A stretch of DNA of 64,000 bases from Collybiopsis luxurians FD-317 M1 (taxonomy: Eukaryota > Basidiomycota > Agaricomycetes > Agaricales > Omphalotaceae): the NCBI GenBank assembly GCA_000827265.1, contig KN834752.1:186001-250000 (forward strand), in the 5' to 3' direction. Position numbers and translations under genes: made by a program. The notes under the pieces are model-generated. The model ran no database searches and was not told the origin of the DNA. It saw nothing but the letters and a program-made list of their open reading frames with translations. Below are positions 1 through 12,282 of the stretch, piece after piece. Position 1 is the first letter of the stretch. Every line of letters starts with the position of its first letter.

Positions 1-2554
1 GATGATTGTGGGTACTTGGGACAGAGGCAGATATACGGCACTTTTCAGAAGATTCCATAAGGTTTAGTACTTCATGAGCTGTAGGAGAGCAGAAAAGCAT
101 GATCTGATGATTGTGCTTATGGTCGCAGGACCGCCCCATTCTGACTTTAGGTCTCCATACACTTTCGAGCGAGCGTCCAAGGGACTGAACTCTAAGCAGA
201 GCTGCGACGTCACCGGAAGAACCAGCATCTTTCCTTATGGCTTCTGATAGCAATGGGTAGCCGTCGCTTTCCAGTTCGCTCAGTACAATTTCAACCTTGT
301 CGGCGAAGTCGATTTCTAAATCACCTACACTGGCTGGAATTCTTGCAGCGTCGTCCGAATGCCTTGGAGGGATGTGCCCAGGAAAATCTGACTTATAGTC
401 CGGCATATGAACAGTCCTCCATCGCAACATATCCAACGAATGCTCAATCGCAAAATTGTCATCTGTGTATATGGCTGCGAGACCGTCCGATCCAGCAAAC
501 TCATAAAGCCAGTCCCCGATAGCAAACAGAGCATACTCGACAGCGTAATCCGGGTCCTGACCCGCCGCAAGATATTCTTCACGGCCCTCGGCGAGAGGCA
601 TTGCAATGACTACACCCAAAGCGGTCGTCGGTAGAGGCTGATAGTATGGAATAGGATCTTCAGAATTGACAGTGTAAAGTGTCAAGATGAACCGGATAAG
701 ATTGCTAGGCTCAAGGTGTGTCCCTACTCTGACTCTCATTCGATCCGCTACCTCTAATATAAGGGGACCGAGTCTTGGCAGGTCATCGAAGGCAGGGAAC
801 AGCAGGTATGGTGACTCTATCCGGCCGAGTAAATGTTCATACCATTCCTCTGCCCTCCTCAGGGTGGGCTCCCAAGAGATTCTAAGGGCTTCACAGTTTC
901 GTTCGGCAAGAGCATGGCCAATGATTGTGAAATAGCTGACCCGAAACCATTCAAGGCGGTGAAGCATCTGCTCAAAGACCGGTCGACATTGACCACATAT
1001 GCAGTCGTCCACGCAGAACGTCAGTTCTGGGTCTAATCGGAGACTCGAGGCACTGGTTAGGTCTCGAAGTAGGGGAAGTGAGAGTATATCCGGTGCGGTG
1101 GGACAGGACTTCAAAGGATCCTGGAAAAACTCTTGCATGTCAAACCAGGAAATGGACTGTCTTTCGAAGAAAGGAAATTTGTTAAATTCCTTGAGCCGAG
1201 AAAACATAAGGCTGTCAGTGAAGATTACGGCCAATCCGCGTTCTCGAATAGACCATTGCGCGGGCTGCCACTGACCATGAGGATCATTATCTCTCCAAAG
1301 TACCGCTGTCGCGTAATAAAGTATGAATGGCTCAATATGCGACAATAATATATCATCTGGCAACCGGCGACGTAGCCACCTCGCAATACCAGTACTGATC
1401 CGAATATCATTCTGGCTGGGGAAATCCTGTTTCCCCGGAATCAGGGCACCACAGAAGGAATTGAATAATAGCACCCGTATAAAGCTATCGTGTGCCCAGT
1501 GGTGCACGTCGTAGACCTCGCAAAATCGTATATGAATCCAATCGTCGATAGGCAGCTCATCGAGGGGAGCGTATGGTGCGTGAACAGATGTAGGAATATC
1601 GTCCTGTGGCTCGCTCGAAGGAGGGTCTGCATTCCAGAAAGTATTGGCGTCTAGGTCTTCTCTAGAATGCACCATCTTTCCCAGACCAAAATTATAGGAT
1701 ATCCAGTGAGCGAGAAACAGCGTGAGCTTTGTCTGAGGGATGATAATTCTGTTGGGCAATGGCCTGAGTAGGGTCATAGGATTTTGCTTGATGTCTAGTT
1801 CATATTGTTGATCTTTAGGCATCCGATAGGCCCAGAGCTCAGAACGAGGCAAGCTTTTGTCTTCATCTTCTGCATAGTAATCGACACAGAGGAACGGATT
1901 GTAATCTGGAACATTGCGAATATAATGAAAGGACGATACGAGAGCATACAGACACACCGGAAGGTAAAGGTAGCTTGGTTTTGATCATACGCCGGAGCTC
2001 GACTAGCGTGCCCTTCACCCAATCAATTTGAATAATTTCTTCGGACGATAGACTTACAGAGCCCCCGACGATAGCTTCCTGTAATCCATCACTAACAGCA
2101 ATCGAGAGCATTCGATCGATATGACCTTCCGTAAGACGGTGTCCCAAAATCCAAAGAAGCAGTATCATGATCCTCGCGCGCGAACCAATTTCTCCAAGTA
2201 TACCAGTCCTTCTGAAGTGCTGATACTGACCTGGCAGTAAAGGTCAGAGGGACGAAGTGCGAGGCTGCGAGGGTATTTGCCTAGTCTTTTAAATATGCCG
2301 ACATTCCATCGAGTCCCAAGTGCTGAGTACCAGTCCATGTTGCCAGTCGGTGGATGCATATGATTCAACGCTGGATGGAGGGCAAGTGCTAGATATACCA
2401 ATCGCCGAGCATCTCTTGCTTTCACCTTTCCACTCTCAGTTTTGATGGCAGAGACGATTTCCGTGAGTTTGGAGGTAATCTGGCGAACGTCGGCGGAAGT
2501 CAGTGAAGCTGGTCCGAGCAACGAGCTGCTCGCGGGTACTGTAAGGGCAGTCAT
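1..2554 (-). CDS. Large hypothetical protein, 3' end beyond window
   Basis: I do not recognise this protein. From 1905 down to base 1 the minus strand has one uninterrupted frame of about 635 codons running off the left edge, so the C-terminus is missing. A 52-nt intron (1906-1957; donor GTGTGT, acceptor CCAG) joins it in frame to an exon read through about 1958-2168. The start is ATG at 2554 (MTALTVPASSS), but that first exon frame ends at a TGA near 2165. Either a further intron or a one-base shift connects it; one in-frame option is an intron 2079-2230 with donor GTCAGT. Visible features are a Cys cluster CVDDCICGQC, many Trp/Tyr/Phe residues and acidic stretches. No signal peptide or membrane helix is obvious. 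It is divergent from the kinase gene that begins 36 bp away. A real gene is very likely; its function is unknown. Confidence 0.6.
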
Positions 2555-2590
2555 TTCGTACGAGTGCGCGGACGGTGATGATTGTTATAA

Positions 2591-4843
2591 ATGACTGTTG
2601 ACACGAGGACATCACGATATGAAAGAGAGATTTTGCAGAGTCTTTTAGGGAACGGAAATAATTCATGTGCGTGGCGCTTCTTCGTGGGTAACAACAACGA
2701 TGCGAACCCTCTCAAACGTACTCACAGTCCGTCTCCCACACCCTTGCGCTCACCGCCGTCTCATTCAACCCCTGTCTCCAATAATTTAATTTCACAAGCG
2801 ATATGTACTTCGAGCCACTATTTCCGGAAACAAGCTTACGTGCAAGCAGCGGATGAGATGCAAGGAAAATACTCCAAAGTCTCAGTGGATACAATTTTGG
2901 GATATCTGCCGGAAAAAGCTGGAACGCCTATACCTGTGTACGACACTCTTAAACATCTCGTGCAGAAGACTGACGAGAACGACATGTATGAACCATTTGT
3001 GCGTATCCTTGTCTTTGCTTCATCGTCAATGTCACTAAATTGTAGTCATTCAGATTACTGCAATGACCCCGTACATCAAGAAAGGTTGGACGCTCGTCAA
3101 AACTGCGAACAATGTTGACGAGACTTCTCCTGCTGCCAAGTTCTTCGCCGGGTCCGACATTACGCCAGACGTAGGCTTATACTCGTCAGATCGCCAAGGA
3201 GAGCCAATAACAGACTCGTCTGAAGCAGAGCTGTTCGGTGAATTCAAAGGCAAACTTACGGACGATCCTTTTCCTCCCAACTTCCCATTCAACCAACCGG
3301 CCCGAGCTCGTGAAAGTCGTGGGCAGATAGCGCTTCATATTAATGCTATTCAAGCCACCCAAAATCGAACGCGGGTATTCTCGTTTTTCATTATTCGCAA
3401 CAACTGTCGCCTGCTCTGTCATTCGAGGGCTGGCACCCAGTACACTGATGCTTTCGACTACACTGAATCTCCGTCTCTACATCAATTCTTCTGGAGGTTC
3501 AGTCATGCGAAGCCTTCTTTGCGAGGTCACGATACTTCGCTCGAACCGGTTGACACTGAAGATGAGGATACTGCCGCTGCTCGTCGATACCTTCACTTGA
3601 CTTCCGACACACCTTTGTATCGAGTGAAGGTGGATGAAAAGACTTTCCTTCTCTCTCGTCCTTTCACGCTCTCCCATCTTTTTCCCGTCGGGAGAGGAAC
3701 CCGCTGTTACTTGGCGTATGATCCTGTTGCGAAATACCTAAGAATTATCAAAGATACCTGGCGAAATTTGGCTTATGAGCCCGAACACAAAGTCTACAAA
3801 GAATTAAATGATCACAAAGTTTCTTATGTACCCGGTGTCGTTGCTGCCGCCGATGTCCCTGGTGAATTCCACAAGTCTCCGTCAGTCAATGGACACGTTC
3901 TTCGCCACTATCGATTGGTCCTCAACAAAGTTGGCACACCGCTCACGCAATTCACGTCAACGCATCAACTGTGCCGGGCTGTCCTCTGTGCGCTCCAAGG
4001 TATAGCTTTTGTACACCAACTCATAGAATTTGTGTAATGAGATGCCTGATACAGCACACAAGGAGGCTTGTGACAAAGCCAATATTCTTCACCGCGATAT
4101 CTCCATCGGCAACATCATTATGTGCAACGACGACGGCTATCTCATCGATTGGGAACGGTCCAAAAATCGCGACTCAAAAGAGACTCGTAGTGCAAAGCGA
4201 ACAGTGAGCACCGTGCACCTCCCATCTTTTCCAAAGTTGTTGACTGTTCATTTTTCAGGGCACTTGGCAGTTTCTCTCGATCCGTATCATTGAAAACCCG
4301 TCGACTGTACATGATGTTCGTGATGATCTCGAATCGTTCGCTTATGTTCTCTGTTACACGGCAGTACGTTATGCTCCTAACAACTTGGAACCCAGCAACC
4401 GGTCGTACCTGCTTTCGCTTTTCGATCACGATTTCGCCGGTGCTTCCAAACGAATGCTCGTCAACCAGACCTCCCTAGGTTTCAAGTTGACTACCGAGTC
4501 TTTTTCGGATTTCCTAGATGACTTGGTGACGAGCGTGAGTTATCTCTACAAAGAAGACCCCACTTTGCGAGCGGAAGCCAATAGATATGGGAGCTCGAGG
4601 AAGGATCAGATGGAGTCTACAATTAGTGAATGGAAAGAGCGGATGTTGACGCACGGCTGGATGGAGAGCCTTTTGAAGAATGCGTTGAATAATCCTGATT
4701 GGGAACAGGTAACTGATGGCGCGGTGAACCACCCACTTGTGGATCTGGATGCAGATGCACAGTCACGCTCGAAACAAGTGAAGTCTGAATTGAGTGAATA
4801 TCGCGAAGATGTTCAGGCTCAGAGAGTTAGTGGAGATATGTAA
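2591..4843 (+). CDS. FunK1-type fungal protein kinase
   Basis: This is a fungal-specific protein kinase-like protein of the FunK1 family (Pfam PF17667), common in large numbers in Agaricomycetes. Exons 2591-2998, 3054-3999, 4055-4203 and 4259-4843 sum to 2,088 nt (695 aa). The N-terminal KRTHSPSPTPLRSPP and the DEMQGKY block are typical. A middle block (RAGTQYTDAFDYTESPSL, then FFWRFSH) is the family hallmark. The catalytic loop reads ILHRDISIGNI, with HRD and the Asn. The metal-binding DFG is replaced by LIDWE, as is usual in FunK1. The C-terminal lobe has RDDLESFAYVL. All introns are 55 nt with good GT-AG ends. The ATG lies only 36 bp from the ATG of the divergent gene, so the first exon could be misplaced; an alternative 44-nt intron inside it is possible. 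The substrate is unknown. Confidence 0.85.
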
Positions 4844-6364
4844 TATCTTAATGTGGTAGTATGGGTCTCGGGATGGACTTACCATGCTTGTGAGCCTCTG
4901 ATCCATTAATTGGCCTTCCTTTTGCCCATGTCACTGATCCGATAATAGCAGTATCGCTGATAAGTCAGAGACAAGTACTTCGCTATTCTTTCCAAATCAC
5001 TAAAAGGCACTCGCCTATCCCACCTTCGGCAAATGACCCGGCTCCGAGGCAACAAAGGAGGAGATTTGCTGAAGCCCTGCATCCGAGTAGGAATAATGCT
5101 CAATCCAAGACAGAGTTGAGCTACTTCAAATGGCGTGCATTGGAGCAAAGCGTTACAATTCTGCTTTTGCAGGAGGTACGACGGGGAGCTGGGCGTCGGG
5201 GTATAAGGCAGGCTTGACAGATGAGAAAAGTGCTCGGGTCAAGACAGGAAAGCCAATGTGTGAACTGGAGAAGAGTGACTCAGGCGAACGAAGCTTGAGG
5301 TGTGGCCCGGATTGACGGGGGTGAGCGAAGAAGTGTATTGGCAAGAATGAGGGATGATGATATCGGAGTATTGGCAGCCGCGACAGATGTTGGCGAAGGC
5401 GATATTCAGGTTGAAGTACCCGACGTGCTTCATTCTTGTCACTTGAAGGTGTACATAGGTGGGTAGAATCGAGCCAAGACATGGATACGGATGGCTATAG
5501 TCATTGTGATCATAGGCGCCGTAACTTGCTACAGAATTTGTGCATCGCCTAGCAAAGTCAGATGGCTACGGTGAGGAAGAACGATTGGGGTTCCACTGCT
5601 CTTGAGTCTGCGATGGAGGGCCTGGCCGGATTCGAAATTGGGAGAATGAAGGATGGTCGCGATTACAAATGAGAGGTTTGACGAAGGGGCAGAAGGGTTG
5701 TAAGGCTGAAAGCCAGTCAGACGATTCTTACCTATAGTCGATAAATCAGAAAATTTGTGAGTACAAAGAAACCACTCCATTCCTTTGTTCATATCAGCTC
5801 TACACTCTACACTGTCATACAAGAAACTCTTGCAAAATCACGAGCTAAGAGAAGGAATACGAATCGTAGATTGAGTATATAAAGCATCCACACATCTGTA
5901 TGTAGAGTCTATTTAGAAGAAACCTAGACAAGAAAGTTTAACTGGAAGCTGAATAAAATCGGAACGAGCATATCTTATGCCCGTGCCTTCTATTCTACGG
6001 TATGAAGCTTATGTAAACTTTGTGTTTCTGAGACGCTCTATCCAGAGCATCCGTTTAGATAACCCTATGAAGTATGCCTTTTTTACAAGTTACCAGAAAA
6101 AATGTTACATTATGGTACATATATCTATGAAACGGCCCAGTTCCCTTTTTAAATGAAAGTGGGTATAATGAGATAGGCTGGAAATCTATGGAAAAGAGGA
6201 ACGTTAGCAATAATTCGTCAGAATTCAGAAAAGGAGCCTACCTCCTCTGCTAGGAGACCCTCGGTATATATTTTGCTCTCCACAAATTTCCCCGCATCAA
6301 ACGATAGGTAGGCGCACCACAGGCTTGGAAAGCTTGTCCGCTTCCTCATCCGCACTCATCTTCC
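4844..6364. other. Intergenic; no convincing gene
   Basis: I see no gene I can support here. Open minus-strand stretches at 5153-5482 and 5529-5822 are rich in His, Pro and Ser but lack an obvious family motif or linked splice sites. The part from 5820 to 6300 is AT-rich and looks like untranslated or promoter sequence. Confidence 0.4.
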
Positions 6365-6387
6365 CTATCGACTCATCTTCCCTATCG
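6354..6387. repeat. Perfect 17-bp tandem duplication
   Basis: The unit ACTCATCTTCCCTATCG occurs twice with no gap at 6354-6370 and 6371-6387. Because 17 is not a multiple of three, it shifts the frame of the minus-strand gene and brings a TAG into frame. Confidence 0.95.
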
Positions 6388-6903
6388 ATAATACTCGGCG
6401 GGTGAAGTTCTTCGAGCCCTTGGCCCCTTTGACCGACAACGACATGATCTTTTTGGTTATTTTGCATGGAGAGGCTAGTGCTCCCATTTTCGACGTTGAG
6501 AATACAACATCTCGCTTGTTGGATTGCACTGCGATGTTTTTCCTCATCGTTTGGACTAGTGGTACATCCTCTTTTACAGACTTATCAAGAGAGCATCGGG
6601 TAAATGGTTTCATTGAACGATTGATTGATTTCGTGATGGTAAGCTTATCCTTCATAGACGTAAAGGTTGTATGCGCCCGACGCATATTATTCTTCCTCGA
6701 AGCTACGGTAAAGACTAAATTCAGGTTTATATCCTTGAGCACAAAAAAATTAACTTACGAATGGGATTTTTCTTAACTGTTATCTTACGGGCGGCAGCAG
6801 ACTCTTCCACGAGAGTAGAAGTACTGGATTCGATGGTGGTTCCTGACGCGAGAGAACTTAAAGAAACCGAACGAATTGGCGCCGCGCGCTTTCTGTGAGG
6901 CAT
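6365..6903 (-). CDS. Small basic Ser/Thr-rich hypothetical protein
   Basis: Two exons, 6759-6903 and 6365-6714 on the minus strand, are joined by a 44-nt intron with a canonical GTAAGT donor and TTTAG acceptor, giving 164 aa. The protein starts MPHRKRAAPIRSVSLSSL, is strongly basic (many K/R) and rich in Ser and Thr. This suggests a nuclear or nucleic-acid/chromatin-binding role, which is inference only. The stop at 6365 is created by a 17-bp tandem duplication (6354-6370/6371-6387). With a single copy the frame would continue 18 more codons to end ...VVRLPIV. An upstream in-frame ATG at 7095 exists, but the 6903 ATG has the more protein-like start. Confidence 0.55.
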
Positions 6904-7690
6904 TGGGGCCCGAGTGTGAGGCCAAAGTGTTATCACGATCGTAGAGAGTATGCTCTGGAAGTGATAGTTATTCGACAGCACATAGACGGGAAATGAACTT
7001 CTTCTTACTGCTAGGCGAGCGAGATTCATATAAACCCGGCACCATGTCAGAGCGAGGAAAGTTGGAACAGTAGAGTTTACACTCGGAGACATCATTTGTG
7101 ATTCTGGCAGTAGAAGATCAAGAAGTAAATTGAAGCCCTTTCGAGCATAGCAGGGTTTTTAAATGGGCAGGCTTGTCTAAGACCTGTAATGTTCAGCAGG
7201 GGGTTGAATCAGGATGGTCGATCTCTTATTGACTGACTTGAAAAAACCACCGCTGTGTAAAATCTGACTTCCTACCATAATTTAGAGCGAATAAGTCTGC
7301 GTATTCTAAGGCCAATCTACGTTGAGAAACCGTATAATAACTGCTGTTGGCTAGCTGGAAAAGTGGACTTTCGTGAGACGCGTCTTCACTAATACGCGTG
7401 CACCGCCACTGCAGACCGACCCCTGATCGGCACTTACCTAGTGACGTAGAGCTGTGGCTGTTTGTGTACCCCTTGCAAATTCGTCAACAGTCTACGGCTG
7501 ACAGAACGACTATGAACGCTGATATTAAAATTTCCCAGATACATTTCTTCCCTAAACCCAACACTCTCCTATATTCGCCCTTTCCCAACGGCAGTTGTTG
7601 AAAAGTGTGTTTCAATGTAAACCGCGCGCAACATTAAGCCAACTGATTTACATTCTCTGTAATAAACAGTTCCATCTACAGACCCCCGAC
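6904..7690. other. Intergenic
   Basis: This lies between the start of the small basic gene and the end of the P450 gene. I see no gene. ACGCGT sites occur at about 7379 and 7394. Confidence 0.4.
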
Positions 7691-9856
7691 TCAGGTTCTG
7701 GTATCATGAGACGCTTGGATCCCTCGATCAGCTTTTGCTTGCGCCACAATATCCATGACCTCTGGGTGCCGGGCAGAAAACTTGCAACGAAAAGGAACCG
7801 GTCGACTATGCAGAGAAGAAATTAGTTCCTTAGCATATCGAAAAAAAAAGTCAATCAAATCGACTTACACCACGAGACCGTAGTCAATACAATCCAATGA
7901 ATCAGGAAGGCAAGGATTTCCCGACGCGTCTACCTCTGGAGAAATGTCGAAAGCCCAAAGCAGGGATGCGATCTGGATGAACAGGCTGTTGTTCGCGACA
8001 TGGCGGCCCACGCAAATTCTTTGTCCACTCCTTAGTAAAAGAAAAGAATTCGGTGCACGATAGCCCAATTCACCTTCGTCCAAACCCGAAACTAAAATGG
8101 CCCTCGTCCTTGCTATCCGGAACGGAGGAAGTGATCTCTCCGTTCTCATTCAAAAATCTTTCAGGTTTAAATTCCTCTGCGTCTTCGCCGTAAATTTCCT
8201 TGTCGAGATTTATCGCCCTAAAAGTGCGTAAGCATTTTACTGAATACGTAAAGAGGTTATACTAGTGCTCACCAAAGGTTAGTGATGCAAAGGCTATCCT
8301 TTGGCACGAAATATCCTTCGTAGTAATCGTCTTGACAGAGCCGATGGGGTAAGACTAGGGAGCAATGTGAGTATTTGGTCACGAATATGAATCAAAGGTA
8401 TTGACAAATAGGATTCGTGGGCCTCCAGCGCAATATCTCTTTGACCAAGGCGCGGATGTATGTCAATTTCGCAAAATCGTCAAACGTCGGAAGGCGATGG
8501 CTCCCTACGACGTGATCTAGACCAGTTATGAATATCTTGAAGTGTCAGAATTGAGCATCACTTCTCACCAATCTCCTTCTGCGCACGTTTTTGGATTTCT
8601 GGATGTAATACTATTGCCTGTAAAAACCAAGCGAGCTGGGAAGACGTCTGAAGGAACAAAGAAATGGCTTCATATACTCGTCAGACACTTAACCCATTCT
8701 ACTCACTGTCTCGGCTCCTGCAGCGCTGTTCCTCAATCAATGAGTTCAAGTTGACATTACTCAAGAATATTCGAGCGTACTGACTATAGAGTGACAGGCA
8801 GCCAGGCAGCCTCTTTCATGGTTAATCCTTTCTGTTCGCGATCTCGGATGAGTGTTGCAACTACGCTGGCGGTTTCATCTCCTGCATTCTATAGAAACGT
8901 TAGCGTCTAGACACGGTAGAGGATTCTTTAACAAAAGTAATCACCATCCTTTCTTCTACCCCTGCGAACATACTCTCAAACATCTCGGAATCTCTTTTGA
9001 AATGGTCTTCAGCCCACGCCCTCCAGGGGGTCATCCACCTTGGGAGGTACTTCATCCATGTAAAATACTCGACCAAAAACGCTCCAGGCGTCGCAGCCTC
9101 AACAGCCCGCTCGGTAAATTGGTTCACGCGTTCGATATGGGGATCCCGAGAGTCCAAAAGAGGCGGGCTTCCGTAAAGTACCGATAACATGAGCGAAATG
9201 CTTGTCCGCCTAAAATGCTTGTCCCAATCGTCCGGTGCAGTCATGAGTTGGTCGAGGAGGATGATAGATTCGGTTTCTTGGAATCCACAGTAATTTTTTG
9301 ACATTTGGGGGCTTAAAGCTCTGTCAGGAAAGTTAGTATTCGAGCTGGTGAGGGTTGAGCAGCTACGCTCACTCATGAGCTCCCTTGCGCTGTCTCTTCC
9401 AAACGTCGCCGTGCTGTGCGAAAGCAAAGGCCAAACCACCAGTAAGTAGTTCGGTGGCGACATAGTTGAAAGGTCGATCCGAGTAAATATGCGCGCGTCT
9501 GTCCTGAAGGTCTGCCGCTACTTTCTGCGATCCTAGAACAATAGCAGGCTGACCCGCGAAATTAAGGTAAATGAGGGGTCCTAGACTCCGAACCACTGAA
9601 TTAGGTCCTGTTAAGTACTAGTGAGCTTCTGATACTTGCCGTACTTCTTTTTCCAATCTGCAAACGTCAACCAATGACGGCCGTTTCGCAGTTGCAAGAG
9701 GTTCCCCAGGACAGGAAGGCCTCTGGGACCAGGTGGAAGTTTTGACCAGGTGTACCACGCTTTGGATACGTAAAATATTGCCCATGCCCCGATACTGGAA
9801 AGCAGGAAGAGGATCCATTTCCGACGAGAATCTCCAGAGCTTAAAATGGCATCCAT
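7691..9856 (-). CDS. Cytochrome P450 monooxygenase
   Basis: Heme-thiolate monooxygenase, membrane-anchored to the ER. I read 11 exons. The start is ATG at 9856 ([14 protein letters not shown]), followed by a membrane anchor ([17 protein letters not shown]) and the proline hinge [14 protein letters not shown]. The I-helix reads YAAGAETT, formed by splicing. The K-helix ExxR is KEILRW, the PERF region is FKPERF, and the heme loop is [12 protein letters not shown] with the axial Cys. The heme loop is only intact when a 55-nt intron inside it is removed. The end is TGA at 7691. The first intron (9596-9639) appears to use a GC donor (TACG|GCAAGT). The overall type matches Agaricomycete P450s often labelled O-methylsterigmatocystin oxidoreductase-like; the substrate is unknown. 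There is no clear biosynthetic cluster around it. Confidence 0.9.
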
Positions 9857-10321
9857 AGGCACTAATCCAATGGTCAAAGGTGAAAGCTGCTGAATCGAAG
9901 CATTTTGCTTCAAGTTGAACGTTGAACGTTGAACGGCGGCGTTACTCTTCGCTTCCGAACGCGAATTCACTCAATTTGGAAAAATCTTTTCGTCCCTGTC
10001 CCCGAAGCAACCTATTTGCTCAACTAGAGCCGAGAGTGCAAGATTGAGTAGTAATGAATAACGTTAATGCAAGAAACTTCCGCTCTCAATGTCCAAAGGT
10101 AGAATTTGTATGCGCATAGAAATTTAGTACATCTCAATCTATACTTGTACATAATGTAGTAAAATATCGATACAATGCTCGGAAGTTGTTGGATAGTTGC
10201 GTTGGCCCCCCCCAAAAGTATGTAGTGTAGTGAAAGATGATCAAGAGCGCAGAATAGAAAACCTCTTTTGTCAGTACCCAAACAAGTATACAGAGAAGGA
10301 AGAAGTTGAATGGGACCTCGA
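9857..10321. other. P450 promoter and RING-gene 3' region
   Basis: There is no gene here. The segment carries the P450 promoter side, the GTTGAAC repeat and the AT-rich 3' flank of the RING gene, including a run of C at 10207-10213. Confidence 0.5.
9914..9935. repeat. Heptamer tandem repeat upstream of the P450
   Basis: Three head-to-tail copies of GTTGAAC lie about 60 bp upstream of the P450 start codon. This is a short microsatellite-like repeat that could be promoter or 5'UTR sequence. Confidence 0.7.
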
Positions 10322-11892
10322 TCAATACATACCGTAGTAATCAGGCCCATCTTCATGATCTGAATAGTCGGAGCCGTCGTATTCCACACGATGGCGGGGG
10401 TAATCGTCTTCCTCGTCATCTTCATCTTCGTCCTCACTGTCGAATTCGGCTGCACGAGACCAGAACCGAGGAGCATGATGATCCTCATCCGATTCCTCGT
10501 CGTCTTCCTCATCTTCTTCTTCGTCAGAAAGTAAGTTGATGGTAACCTGTGCTGCCCCCCGACGAGGTCGGGAGGGGGGGCGTATAGTTGGTTGTTCGTC
10601 CTCTTCATCGTCAGTGACATCTATAACATCGATAGGTTCCTGTCGAGAATCGATGAATTCGGGTTCATTAGCTTCGGCATTTCCTTCTTCGTCCAAATCA
10701 ACCTCGACAATCCGACTTTCGCCTTCGCCATCGTCTATGAAACCATTCAAAGAACCAGCCTCTTCATCGTCTTCGGAGCCATCATCATCCACGTCAACGG
10801 TTCTTCCAAAGCGCCGTGGATGATACCACTGAGGGATGTAAGTGAAAAAATCGTCAGGAAAATCGAATCCGTCTTCGTCCTCATCCGCGATATCCTCATC
10901 GAAAAAATCAAGATACGGTTCTAGATCTTCTCCGTCGTCGCTGAAATCAGGATTGTCGAGAAAATGACCATGATAAATCCGGTGACAGTGGGAGCAAATG
11001 GCATTATTAATTTCGTGGTGGCAATCTATGCAGCGGTAAACCCCATCTTCGTCATCGCGGACTCCGAGTTGATCTCGATCGTCGTCCGAGGAACGGGTAG
11101 GACAAAAGATGTTTTTCCACAGATCGTCCTTGGACGTTTCGGCTCCAGCTTGATTGTCTGTGGAGGGAATTTCGATCAACAAGCCCGTTCCCACAAGGCT
11201 ATTAACCATATTTTTAATTGGCCATACTTCGACTGGCGGCTGGCGGATAGTGGCACGACAATGTGGACAAGATTTTTTGCGAGCGAAGACGGGGGGCTGA
11301 CGTGTACCGAAGCCCTCGATGGGACGTGAAAACCACGATATCAAGCACGAATAGCAGGCCACATGACCGCAGGGTGATAGCGCAAAAGGCTTGTAAAGGA
11401 GGTCTAGACAGATTTGACAAGTCAAATTCTGTTGGATTTGAGAAACGGCATCTTGGTGTTTTTGCAGGAGCTAGAAGATATGGGTTAGCTTGTAGAGGAC
11501 ACGAAAGAAAACTGGACTTGCAGCAGACTTTGACGCGAGTTCAGCGTTTAGTTTCTCGATTTCATTTGGAGGATTAGATTCCTGGGGTGGCGGTGGAGTC
11601 TGCAAGCGAAAAATGAGTGAAATCTAGAGTTCAACTAGGAAAGGTAGCTCACTGTAGTCTTCTCGACTTGATCGTTAGCTTTGGGTGGAGAAGGGGATTT
11701 GAGCAATGGAGTGATGGGGCCTGCACCGACAATAGGTGACTTTCTCTTCTTCTTTCTCCTTGCCCGTTTCTTTGTATCGAGTTTCACTTTTTTAAAAATA
11801 CGGCCTTCCGCGTCGCTGGGACCGTGAATTGTATCTGCAGCCGGCCTTTTTCTTGTTAGACTAGGACCAGGGGTGGCTTGACGCGTCGACAT
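10322..11892 (-). CDS. RING-finger E3 ligase-like protein, Psh1-like
   Basis: Exons 11653-11892, 11522-11599 and 10322-11470 give 488 aa. The order of parts is: a basic, Lys/Arg-rich N-terminus with nuclear-localisation-like runs; a short coiled coil (EIEKLNAELA ... LLQKHQDAVSQIQ); a RING (CQICLD ... CGHVACYSCL ... CPHCR); a second small zinc-ligand set (YRCIDCHHEI ... CSHCHRIYHGH); and a very long Asp/Glu-rich C-terminus. RING plus a second Cys/His module plus an acidic tail resembles yeast Psh1, the ubiquitin ligase that removes mislocalised centromeric histone H3. That assignment is inference from architecture. The second intron (11471-11521) fits only with a GC donor (GCT|GCAAGT). The gene is divergent from the transporter gene, with about 390 bp between starts. 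Confidence 0.82.
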
Positions 11893-12282
11893 CGTGGAGG
11901 TTTATGAACAGGAGTGGCCGAGGAGCGGCTGTGTAACAATAACCCCCGCCCGGCCCGCCGTTACCCTTTGGAGCTTTGTACTTATTTCAGAAATTCGTCC
12001 TTTTAACCAATACCATCACCATCCCCTAGTACAACGCCTCTCCGCTGTCAACCAACAGCAGCAAATCCCTTGTTCAGCATCGGGTTGCACGACGTTCTTT
12101 ATTATAATTTGGTCAAGCTGTGAATTCTCGGCAAGGTCAGACTACATCCCCATATGGAGCCGAGTTTATCTCACCGTGGACCTTTTTTTTTTTCTATATA
12201 GATAACGCTCACCATACCCACTGTACGGTCCGCTTAGCGCCACTCGCACTCGCCATTTTCCCAACACGCTCGTTTATTTCCT

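Noticed and set aside
10306..11577. Several plus-strand frames over the RING gene
   Set aside because: They are antisense to the acidic tail; no splice structure or family match.
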